Of a stretch of DNA of 64,000 bases, positions 1 to 9,405 are shown piece by piece. This DNA is from Pontederia crassipes (lineage: Eukaryota; Streptophyta; Magnoliopsida; Commelinales; Pontederiaceae): assembly GCA_030549335.1 (NCBI GenBank), contig CM060190.1:49312999-49376998 (forward strand), given 5' to 3'. Under the pieces are notes generated by a model. The model worked only from the letters and a program-made list of their open reading frames with translations, was not told where the DNA came from and ran no database searches. Position 1 is the first letter of the stretch. Each line of letters starts with the position of its first letter. A program made the position numbers and the translations under genes.

Positions 1-1893
1 TCCTATATCTCTATAGGTTGTTCTACGTATGTTAGGTCCACATTCAAGTTTGGTTCTTCCATATTCACTACATTAGGGCTCAGCTTGTCCTTCTTGCTGA
101 ACCTCATTACTCCCTTCATCGGGGAGACTTTCAGCATCACACGATCTCCAACCTTGAAGATCTGCTCTCTTCGTTTCTTGTCAGCATAAGTCTTTTGTTT
201 GGTGAATGATACTTTTCGTCTTTCTCTAATGAGACGAACTTTTTTGGCATCCTCTATAGTTTGCTTCAGCATCTCCTCTGACAAGAACTGTCGCCCTCCT
301 ACCTCACTCCAACAAATAGGGGAGCGGCATGGTCTTCCATACATGGCTGCAAAGGGTGTCATGCCAATACTAGAATGGTGGTTGTTGCTATATGCAAACT
401 CAATTAGTGGAAGATGAGTGTTCCAACTGTCACTCCAGTCCAAAGTACATGCTCGGAGCATATCTTTCAATGTCTGTATGGTGCGCTCAACTGTCCGTCT
501 GTCTGAGGATGGAACGTTGTGCTGAAATTCAATTTCATTCCAAAGGCACTATGGATGCTCCGCCAAAATTTTATCGTAAATCATAGATCTCTATTCGACA
601 CAATGGAGACTGGCCTCCATGTAGTCGGATAACTCCTTAATATAAATGTTCATCAGGCTTTCGACGGACTACTTCCATTTGATGGGAATGAAGTGGGTCG
701 CTTTGCTAAATCAGTCCACCACTACCCATATCGCATCGTGGCCCTGCTGTGTTCTTGGAAGCCCTGTAACAAAGTTCATCGTTATCTTTTCTCATTTCCA
801 TTGTGGGATTCCAAGTTCCTACAGTACTCTCATATGGCCTTTGATGCTCAACCTTCACTTGCTGGCATACTATGCATTTTGCAACATACTTTGCTATGTC
901 CTTCTTCATATTGTTCCACCAGAAGGTCCGTTGTAAATCTTTATACATTTTTGTGCTTCCGGGATGAATGACGAATTTTGATTTGTGGCATCCATCAAGC
1001 ACATGTCTTCTTAATCCATCATGGTCAGGGACCCACAAATGTTCCCTGTATCTGACGACTCCATCTGAGACTATAAAGTCGGCATGAATCGTTTCGCACA
1101 ATTTGAGTATGTGGTCGTACTCATTATCATTCGGTTGTGCCTTTTCAATCTTCAACATCAATTCGGATTGCATGCCGAGGTGTGCCATAATCCGTACACC
1201 ATCACTACTAGTCACTGAACTGATTTGTATAATACAGTCGATCATATTCCAGCGACTCACTCTCAGGCATGCGAGTGATCCAACCCACTTCCTACTGAGT
1301 GCGTCAGCAACCGAGTTTGCCTTTCCCGGGTGGTAGTTGATGGCAAACTCGTAATCCTTTAAAAAATCTATCCATCTCCTCTGACGCATGTTCAGATCAC
1401 GTTGAGAAAAGATATACTTCAGACTCTTGTGATTTGTGAAAATCTCGAACTCTTCACCATAGAGGTAGTGTCTCCAAATCTTGAGGGCAAAGACTACCGT
1501 TGCTAATTTGAGATCGTGCATCGGATAGTTTTTCTTGTGTTTCTTCAATTGCCTTGATGCGTAGGCGATGACCTTCCCATGCTGCATCAAGACGCACCCC
1601 AAACCGGTGGCACACGCGTCGCTATATACCACATAACCTCCTTGGCATGAAAGTATGGTCAGAATAGGCGCCATCGTCAATCTTTTCTTTAACTCTTGGA
1701 AGCTGTCTTTACAGTTCCGTGACCACTCATATTTGACGTCTTTCTTTGTGAGATTCGTCAATGGCGACGCGATCTTGGAGAAATCCTGTATAAATCTCCG
1801 GTAGTATCTTGTCAGTCCAAGGAAGTTCCTAATCTCCGATACGTTCTTTGGTTGCTCCCAGTTGGCAACTGCTTCCACTTTGGCAGGGTCCAA
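1..1893 (-). pseudogene. Ty3/gypsy pol fragment (RT tail, RNase H, integrase), broken
   Basis: Two minus-strand open stretches, 1893-706 and 470-3, read as successive parts of a Ty3/gypsy polyprotein. The first begins in the reverse-transcriptase thumb (NFLGLTRYYRRFI) and runs through RNase H (YSDACATGLGCVLMQ, NHKSLKYIF). It then enters the integrase zinc-binding region, where HPGSTKMYKDL is followed by CIVCQQ, an H2C2 pattern. The second covers the integrase C-terminal part (SSIGMTPFAAMYGR, then GDRVMLKVSPMKGVMRF). The integrase core between 706 and 470 is not in one frame, so the copy is inactivated. Gag, protease and the RT catalytic region are missing beyond 1893, where unrelated AT-rich sequence starts. 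The left end continues off the window. The motif style suggests a chromovirus (Tekay/Del type); that subtype is an inference. Confidence 0.93.
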
Positions 1894-1899
1894 TCACGA

Positions 1900-2027
1900 A
1901 CTTGTACATGTGTAAGATCCTGATATTATAAATGATTTTCCAGATATTATAAATGAATAAATATTCATTTATTTATTTAATGAAAATATGGATTGTTACA
2001 CCCATGACTTGTACATGTGTAAGATCC
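1900..2027. repeat. 21-bp direct repeats flanking an 86-bp AT-rich insert
   Basis: The same 21 bases occur at 1900-1920 and 2007-2027 (core CTTGTACATGTGTAAGATCC). They bracket an AT-rich segment that begins exactly where the gypsy pol fragment stops being recognisable. The repeat could be a target-site duplication or a recombination scar. The right copy overlaps the start of the diverged TRIM LTR at 2018. Confidence 0.6.
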
Positions 2028-2724
2028 TTGCACTTGCATAGGATATTGTCCGCTTTGCCTCCTTCCTTATGGCTCACAACTTTTTAACTCGTCATACTTG
2101 AACAAGAACATGTTCTCATATGTGCCCAGCATTTTTTATATGACTTATTCATGTGAGACTAATCCAAGATTCTTAGTGGGGCTAGACTCATAATATGAGG
2201 AGGGCCAAAATAAAGAGGAAAAATCTACAAAAATTTAAGGGGGTTAGATTTGAACCCAAGACCTCCAGAAGATAAACAATAGAAGGCAACCATTGAATCA
2301 AGTGAAACAATATGTCAATTTTCATACTAAAATTACTTAACAAACATCATAATTTAATTGTAATTATATATTAATATATAATATTAATAAAGTTTTAAAT
2401 TTTTAAGGGGGACAGAGTGTAATCCAACATCATAATTTAATTGTAATTTTTAAAATTTTAAATATATATATATAATATTAATTGTAATCCAAGGTCCGCC
2501 CCTACTTAGATGATTCAACGTCCTCGGTGAGTGATCACATTTCATCATGTATAGAGGCTCACGTAGAGTGTCTCTGCAATCATATGTAATATTCCTTGCA
2601 CTTGCATGAGATATTATCCGTTTTGCCCCCTCCTCTAGGGCTCACGGTTTTTTAACGCGTCATACTTGAATAGAGGTTCACGTAGAGTGGCTTTGATATC
2701 ATATGTAACATCATTGCACTTCCG
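2018..2724 (-). mobile_element. Diverged TRIM-like element with a nested insertion
   Basis: This stretch matches the 252-bp unit family of 6246-9500 in minus orientation, but with many changes. An LTR-like segment at 2018-2173 shares GATATTGTCCGCT, ACATGTTCTCATAT and GACTAATCCAAG with that family. After an unrelated insert, an internal-domain remnant lies at about 2508-2583 (GAGTGATCACA, AGAGGCTCACG). Then come a second LTR start at 2584, a further internal remnant near 2670-2703 and another TGTAACAT at 2704. The primer-site and stem-loop sequences are degraded. It is probably an old copy or a sister family. Confidence 0.65.
2174..2505. mobile_element. AT-rich insertion nested in the diverged TRIM copy
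   Basis: The insert separates LTR-like from internal-like sequence. It contains two copies of a phrase CATCATAATTTAATTGTAAT (about 2345 and 2427) and two AATTTAAGGGGG/TTTTTAAGGGGG motifs, and it ends near GGTCCGCCCCTACTTAG. This style is typical of degraded plant DNA transposons, but no terminal repeats could be fixed. No coding capacity. Confidence 0.35.
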
Positions 2725-5280
2725 TTATTTTTAAATAAATATTATATAATATTTTTATATTAAATAATAGATAAAAGTAAGGAAAAAATTATAAAAAAAT
2801 AAAAAATGATTGAATAGGATCCGACCTCTCAAAGTGGGCTGACCCGACCTGATCCAATCAAAATTGGACGAGTCGAGTCGTGTCAAATTCGACCCGTGAA
2901 CACCCTACATATGCTTAGTCCAGTGACAACTTACGGTTGGGAGTTCTTTATGGGGATACTAACAAATTTGACTCGAAAAATAATTCATAAAAGTATATTC
3001 ACAAAAAAAAATGTTTAATTCATAACTATTGGATTTTTTTGCTAAAAGTATATTCACAAAAAAAAGATCCCTAAGAAATATTTAATCCAACTTTACTTGT
3101 GGGCCTAAATAAGCTAACAAGGTGCATGCTCATGAGGTCCATTTAATAGGCCCAACATCCAATGTGGCCTTTTGAGATCATCATAAAAGCCCTTTTTGTT
3201 ACTGATGTTATTTCACTTTTTTTTACCAACTATTTACTTTTCTATAGATATAATGCTTCAACTCAGAGTTGAAGTAAAGTGCAATAAAAATACTTCAGCT
3301 ACACAGTGCAGCCAATATAATTGGACCAATTAGATGGCCATCTGATGATCCACATTAGCATCCTTTTCAATGACAAGGGATGATCATATGAGGACATGTC
3401 TAAATTGTAAGGTGCAATGAAATACTTTCTTGGATGCACCTTACCAAATTCTATTACAGAGCACTTTATTGTTTATTTTTTATTGTTCATTTTTATTCTC
3501 TTTTCCCAATAAAAAAATTAACTTACATATGTTATATGATAGGAAAAATAAATAAAATCATATAAATAAATGGTTTAAAGATGAAAAAACTTTTTTGTTA
3601 GATTAAAATATAAATACCATACTATGACAAAATACGAGAATTTATTTATGAAATTTTAATTATGTTAAAATTTTAATATACATTAATGAATGATGCATTT
3701 ATACATGCTTTTTTATATGAATAAAAATATGATGAAATATAAAGAGTGAAAACTTAATCATCATGTTAAATTTTAATACACAAATTAATAATGAAATTAT
3801 TAAATGTTGGTACAAACAATTTAAATGATGCAATAAATTAATGGTATATTGAGATAATATTTTAAAAATACAAATGAAGAAAGAATCACACAAAAAAAAT
3901 AGGATTAATTATGAAAGAAGATGAGCACTTTGTGCTTGGGATTTAGCAAATATAAAAAACACAATGAAATTCAAAGAGTTAACATATAATCTATAAAAAA
4001 AATAATTATGTTACAAATTTAATACATATTAGTGAATGATGCATTTATATTTTTATTCATTTTTATCACAAACAAAAAAATTAATGAAATAAAAAAGAGT
4101 CAACATGTAATTTGTGAAGATTTAATTATAATGTAAGATTTTAATGTAGGAGAATACCAAGTATCGGTGCAAAGAATTAAATAATGTAACAAATTAATGA
4201 AGTATTGCAATAATATTTAAAAGGCATATAGACTTAAAAAAATACCTAAGAATCACGATGAATGGTGAAAACATATGAGGATTTGTGTCCGATTTAGTAA
4301 ATATAAGGCAAGTGTCTTTGTGAAGAATTAAATGATACAATCAACTATTGAAGTATTGAGATAATATTAAAGTATATATAAATTTCTTTTAAAAAATTAC
4401 ATAACAAATAGGATGAATGATGGAGGACTTTGTGTTTGGGATTGAGTAAATATAAGACATAATTCATCTCATTAATAGAACTTGTATTATTACTTGTAAG
4501 AATTAAGTTGAATAAATTGATGGGTGAGTGGAATGGAATAGTTACTCCCTCCTAACATTAATAAATTTAAATTAAATTAACCTCCCTCCTCCTCCTTTTT
4601 TTCATTTCTTTTTTCTTATCTTTCTACTAAATAAATATTATGATAATATTTTTTATCTATATTTATCTCGCTTTTTAGCTTTTTAAAATAGATGAATGAA
4701 AATTTTATAGGAAAGTAAATAATATAATAAAAAAATAGAAAATTAAGTCAAACAAAAAATAAAAAGAAAAAACAAATTAATAAATAAAAAATATATGATA
4801 AATATTTGCTAATTGTTAATCATTATAAATAATTTAAATAAATAATGAAGAGTAAAAATAAATTTTACATAAATAAAATTATTATTACATCACCTCACAT
4901 CATTTATAATTTATTATTCAAACATTAACTCCATCTGGTTACACCACGTGTTTCATTCATCCATTAGTTATTTATCAAACAAGCATTCATTAGTTATTTA
5001 TCAAACAAGCGTTAAGAGTAAGCATCTTACAACAATAATTTATTTAAAAAAATAAAAAGCAAAAAAGGTTGGTTCCAATAAAATTTGATTTCATGATGTA
5101 TTCTCCATGATGAACTTCATTATGAATCAGTCCTAGATAAGAAACACATCCACTTTATTATAACTTCTTTTATCATACAAAAAAAAACATTCGTGATATA
5201 TAGAATCATACAAACCCACTTGCTATATACTATTAAAATTTATTTACCCAACTTTTTATTTTTTTTAAAATAAATTAAGT
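2725..5280. other. AT-rich intergenic DNA, no gene seen
   Basis: Very AT-rich. No ORF with recognisable content was found. A GC-richer scrap at 2820-2910 (GACCCGACCTGATCC) looks like a degraded transposon end. It holds the degenerate repeat at 3690-4460 and a 25-bp tandem duplication near 4961-5010. Confidence 0.6.
3690..4460. repeat. Imperfect tandem repeat, period about 300 bp
   Basis: Three successive blocks repeat the same order of phrases: GAATGATGCATTTATA; then a phrase like GTATTGAGATAATATT; then GACTTTGTGTTTGGGATT followed by AGTAAATATAA. These phrases fall near 3690-3950, 4030-4310 and 4330-4460. The copies differ by many substitutions and indels, so this is an old AT-rich duplication rather than a young satellite. 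Confidence 0.5.
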
Positions 5281-5289
5281 GTTATGAAA

Positions 5290-5700
5290 AGAGGGAGAGA
5301 GATCGTACGAACACAGAAGAATACAGAGATTTACGAGGTTCATCCTAAATCAAGTTACGTCATCGACACTCTTTGTTATGGAATAATAATTATAATAATG
5401 AGTCTCTATCTGGACCCTGGAAAGTTTATATAGGCACTCTCTTTGACAGATGATAGAAATTATAGACTAATGAAGACTCTAAATTAATCCTCCAAATAGG
5501 ATGTCTATTTCGTGATAAGGAAATAAATCAATTCTGAATGACATACAGAATACCCCTAAAATTTTACGCTTAGAAAACTTCACCCCCCTACAACCCTCGC
5601 AGAGGGAATTCCCGTGGATCCTCCCTTGATCCATCACAGACTCACTGATCGGTCAGCGAGATCTCCGTAGGAGAAATTTGATGAAGCATTTGGGGACCAC
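5290..5700. mobile_element. Possible LTR-retrotransposon remnant
   Basis: Non-coding stretch with features common around plant copia-like LTRs: GAGATTTACGAGGTTCATCC, a TATATAGGCAC segment, and GC-richer text at 5580-5670. No terminal repeats, primer site or target duplication could be placed, so this is only a tentative label. Confidence 0.3.
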
Positions 5701-6245
5701 ATATGATTACAACTGGGTTCAGACTCAAGATATTATTAACATTAAGTTATAGTATAATTTATAACATTTTAACACATTTTTTCTTATATAGATGTTAAAT
5801 GTACTCTTATAAAATTGAGAGTCTAGTTTAAAATTTAATGATACTTGTTGTGCTTAAAGATATGACAAATCAACTATGCCTCCAAATATGATACATTCCA
5901 TGAGAGTTGAAGGTTATGATGTGGCCTTTACCATTCTCCTTATTTTTGCTCTTGAAACTGAAAGAAAAGGGTGGGCGAGGGAATGATAATTTTGATTGTA
6001 ACGCCTCACATCCCTCTCTCTCTAAAAAAAAGGAAAGTAGAAGATGAAGAGGAACGCCCGACCTCTTCTCCACCTCTTCCATTTCCTCTCCGCTTACAGT
6101 CACGAAATGGGGGAGACCAATGGACCACTTCACTCCTTAAAACCTTCTCCCTTGATTTCCTCTCTCATTTTTCACTTCTGATCTCTCACTCTCTGTTTCT
6201 CTCCTCTGACGACGCGTCAGTCAGAGGAGCAGAGGATGACGCTGG

Positions 6246-7379
6246 TGTAACATTCCCCACCAGCGTGTGATACTGTTCGCTCTGGGCCTCGGTCCGCACG
6301 GTTTTACCAAAATGCGTCACACCTAGTGAAGGACATGTTCCAATATATACCCAGCATCTCTCACGTGACTTATGCATGTGGGACTAATCCAAGGCATGCC
6401 CCATGCATCATTCCCCCCTTAAGGGACTCAATGCTCTCGTTGAGTGATCGTACCTCACCATGCACAGAGGCTCACGCGGAGTGGCTCTGATACCATATAT
6501 AATATTTTCCACCAGCGTGTGATATTGTCCGCTCTAGGCTTCGACCCGTACGGTTTTACCAAAACGTGTCACACTTAGTGAAGGACATATTCTCATATAT
6601 ACTCAGCATCTTTCCCGTGATTTATGCATGTGGGACTAATCCAAGGCATGCCCCATGCATCCTTCCCCCCTTATGGGACTCAACGCCCTAGTTGAGTGAT
6701 TGCACCCCACCATGCACAGATGCTCATGCGAAGTGGCTCTGATACCATATGTAACATTCCCCACCAGCGTGTGATATTGTCTGCTCTGGGCCTCGGCCCG
6801 TACGATTTTATCAAAACTCATCACACTTAGTGAAGGACATATTCTCATATATACTCAGCATCTCTCCCGTGATTTATGCATGTGGGACTAATCAAAGGCA
6901 TGCCCCATGCATCCTTCCCCCTTTAGGGGACTCAACGCCCTCGTTGAGTGATCGCACTCCACCATGCACAGAGGCTCACGCGGAGTGGCTCTGATACCAT
7001 ATGTAACATTCCCCATCAGCGTACGATATTGTCCGCTCTGGGTCTCGGCCTGCACGGTTTTATCAAAATGCGTCACACCTGGTGAAGGACGTGTTACCAT
7101 ATATACCCAGCATCTCTCCCGTGACTTATACATGTGGGATTAATCCATGACATGCCACATGCATTCTTCCCCCCTTAAGGGACTCAACGCCCTCGTTGAG
7201 TGATCGCACCCCACTATGCACAGAGACTCACGCGGAGTGACTCTGATACCATATGTAACATTCCCCACCAGCGTGCGATATTGTCCGCTTTGGGCCTCGG
7301 CCCGCACGGTTTTACCAAAACGCGTCACACCTGGTGAAGGACATGTTCCCATATATACCCAGCATCTCTCCCGTGACTT
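6246..7379 (-). repeat. Left arm of TRIM array (4 full units plus partial LTR)
   Basis: Reading the minus strand, four complete 162+90-bp units precede a 126-bp partial LTR (7254-7379). Periodicity is exactly 252 bp with no indel between units. The outermost end at 6246 is the downstream (primer-site side) terminus of the LTR. The primer site appears on the plus strand as GGCTCTGATACCA before 6498 (mutated start TATAAT), 6750 and 7002; before 7254 the GGCTC becomes GACTC. Confidence 0.85.
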
Positions 7380-9248
7380 CACCAGGTGTGACGCGTTTTG
7401 GTAAAACCGTGCGGGCCGAGATCCAGAGCGGACAATATCACACGTTAGTGTAGAATGTTACATATGGTATCAGAGCCACTCCACATGAGCCTTTGTGTAT
7501 GGTGTGGTGCGATCACTCAACAAGGGTGTTGAGTCCCCTAAGGGGGGAAGGATGCATGGGGCATGCCTTGGATTAGTCCCACATGCATAAGTCACGGAAG
7601 ATATGCTGGGTATTTATGGGAACATGTCCTTCACCAGGTGTGACGCATTTTGGTAAAATCGTGCGGGCCGAGGCCCATAGCGAACAATATCGCACGCTGG
7701 TGGGGAATGTTACATATGATATCAGAGCCACTCCGCGTGAGCCTCTGTGCATGATGATGTGCGATCACTCAACGAGGGCGTTGAGTTCCCTAAGGGGGGA
7801 AGGATGCATGGGACATGCCTTGGATTAGTCCCACATGCATAAATCACGGGAGAGATGCATAAATCACATGCATAAATCACGGGAGAGATGCTGAGTATAT
7901 ATGGGAATATGTCCTTCACCAGGTGTGACACGTTTTGATAAAATCGTACGGGTCGAGGCTTAGAGCGGATAATATCACACGCTGATGGGGAATGTTACAT
8001 ATGGTATCAGAGCCACTTCGCGTAAGCCTCTGTGCATGGTAGGGTGCGATCACTCAACGAGGACGTTGAGTTCCCTAAGGGGGGAAGGATGCATGGAGCA
8101 TGCCTTGGATTAGTCCCATATGCATAAGTCACGGGAAAGATGCTGGGTATATATGGGAATATGTCATTCACTAGGTGTGACGCATTTTGATAAAACCGTA
8201 CGGGCCGAAGTCCAAAACGGACAATATCACACGCTGGTGGAGAATGTTACATATGGTATCAGAGCCACTTCGAGTGAGCCTCTGTGCCTGGTAGGGTGCG
8301 ATCACTCAACGAGGGCATTGAGTCCCCTAAGAGGGGAAGGATGCCTTGAATTAATCCCACATACATAAATCACGGGAGAGATACTGGGTATATATGAGAA
8401 TATGTCCTTCACCAGGTGTGACGCATTTTGGTAAAACCATGTGGGTCGAGGCCAGAGCGGATAATATCACATGCTGGTGGAGAATGTTACATATGATATC
8501 AGAGCCACTTCGCGTTGGCCTCTGTGCATGGTAGGGTGCGATCACTCAACGAGGACGTTGAGTCCCCTAAAGGGGGAAGGATGCATGGGGCATGCCTTAG
8601 ATTAGTCCCACATGCATAAGTCACGGGAGAGATGGTTGGTATATATGGGAATATGTCCTTCACCAGGTGTGACGCGTTTTGATAAACCGTGTCGGTCGAG
8701 GCCCAAAGCGGACAATATCATACGCTGGTGGGGAATGTTACATATGGTATCAGAGTCACTTCGCATGAGCCTCTGTGCATGGTAGATTGTGATCACTCAA
8801 CGAGGGCGTTGAGTCCCCTAAGGGGGGAAGGATGCATGGGGCATGCCTTAGATTAGTCCCACATGCATAAGTCACGAGAAAGATGCTGAGTATATATATG
8901 GGAACATGTCATTCACCAAGTGTGACGGATTTTGGTAAAATCGTGCGGGCCGAGGCCCAGAGCGGACAATATCGCACGCTGGTGGAGAATGTTACATATG
9001 ATATCAGAGCCACTCCGCGTGAGCCTCTGTGCATGGTGGGGTGCGATCACTCAACGAGGGCGTTGAGTTCCATAAGGGGGAAAGGATGCATGGGGCATGC
9101 ATTGGATTAGTCCCACATGTATAAGTCACGAGAGAGATGCTAGGTATATATGGGAACATGTCCTTCATCAAGTGTGACGCGTTTTGGTAAAACCGTGCGG
9201 GCCGAAGTCCAGAGCGGACAATATCACACGCTGATGGGGAATGTTACA

Positions 9249-9338
9249 TATGGTATCAGAGCCACTCCGCGTGAGCCTCTGTGCATGATGGGGTGCGATA
9301 ACTCAACGATGACGTTGAGTCCCCTAAGGGGGGAAGGA
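9249..9338 (+). promoter_or_regulatory. Representative TRIM internal domain: primer site, stem-loop, polypurine tract
   Basis: The 90-bp segment between two LTRs starts with TA and TGGTATCAGAGCC, the sequence complementary to the 3' end of plant initiator Met-tRNA that primes many gypsy elements. About 55 bases in, an inverted repeat CTCAACG...CGTTGAG forms a 7-bp stem with a 4-base loop. The segment ends with AAGGGGGGAAGGA, a polypurine tract abutting the next LTR's TG. The same layout recurs in all 12 copies and in the 62-kb copy. Confidence 0.75.
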
Positions 9339-9380
9339 TGCATGGGGCATGCCTTGGATTAGTCTCACATGCATAAGTCA

Positions 9381-9405
9381 CGGGAGAGATGCTGGGTATA
9401 TATGA
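9381..9405 (+). promoter_or_regulatory. LTR TATA box (representative)
   Basis: Each LTR copy contains GGTATATATGGG or a close variant about 60 bp from its start, after GGGAGAGATGCT. In the outermost right LTR it reads GGTATATATGAG. It could direct RNA polymerase II transcription of the element; no transcript evidence can be derived here. Confidence 0.5.

Noticed and set aside
2240..2300. tRNA-like phrase TTTGAACCCAAGACC
   Set aside because: No acceptor or anticodon arm can be folded; such phrases are common in plant transposons.
7583..9362. Recurrent 70-82-codon ORFs in nearly every 252-bp unit
   Set aside because: 252 is divisible by three, so the same frame reopens in each unit. The ORFs run across LTR and internal domain, change start and stop between units, and occur on both arms. 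They are a by-product of the period, not a conserved gene.
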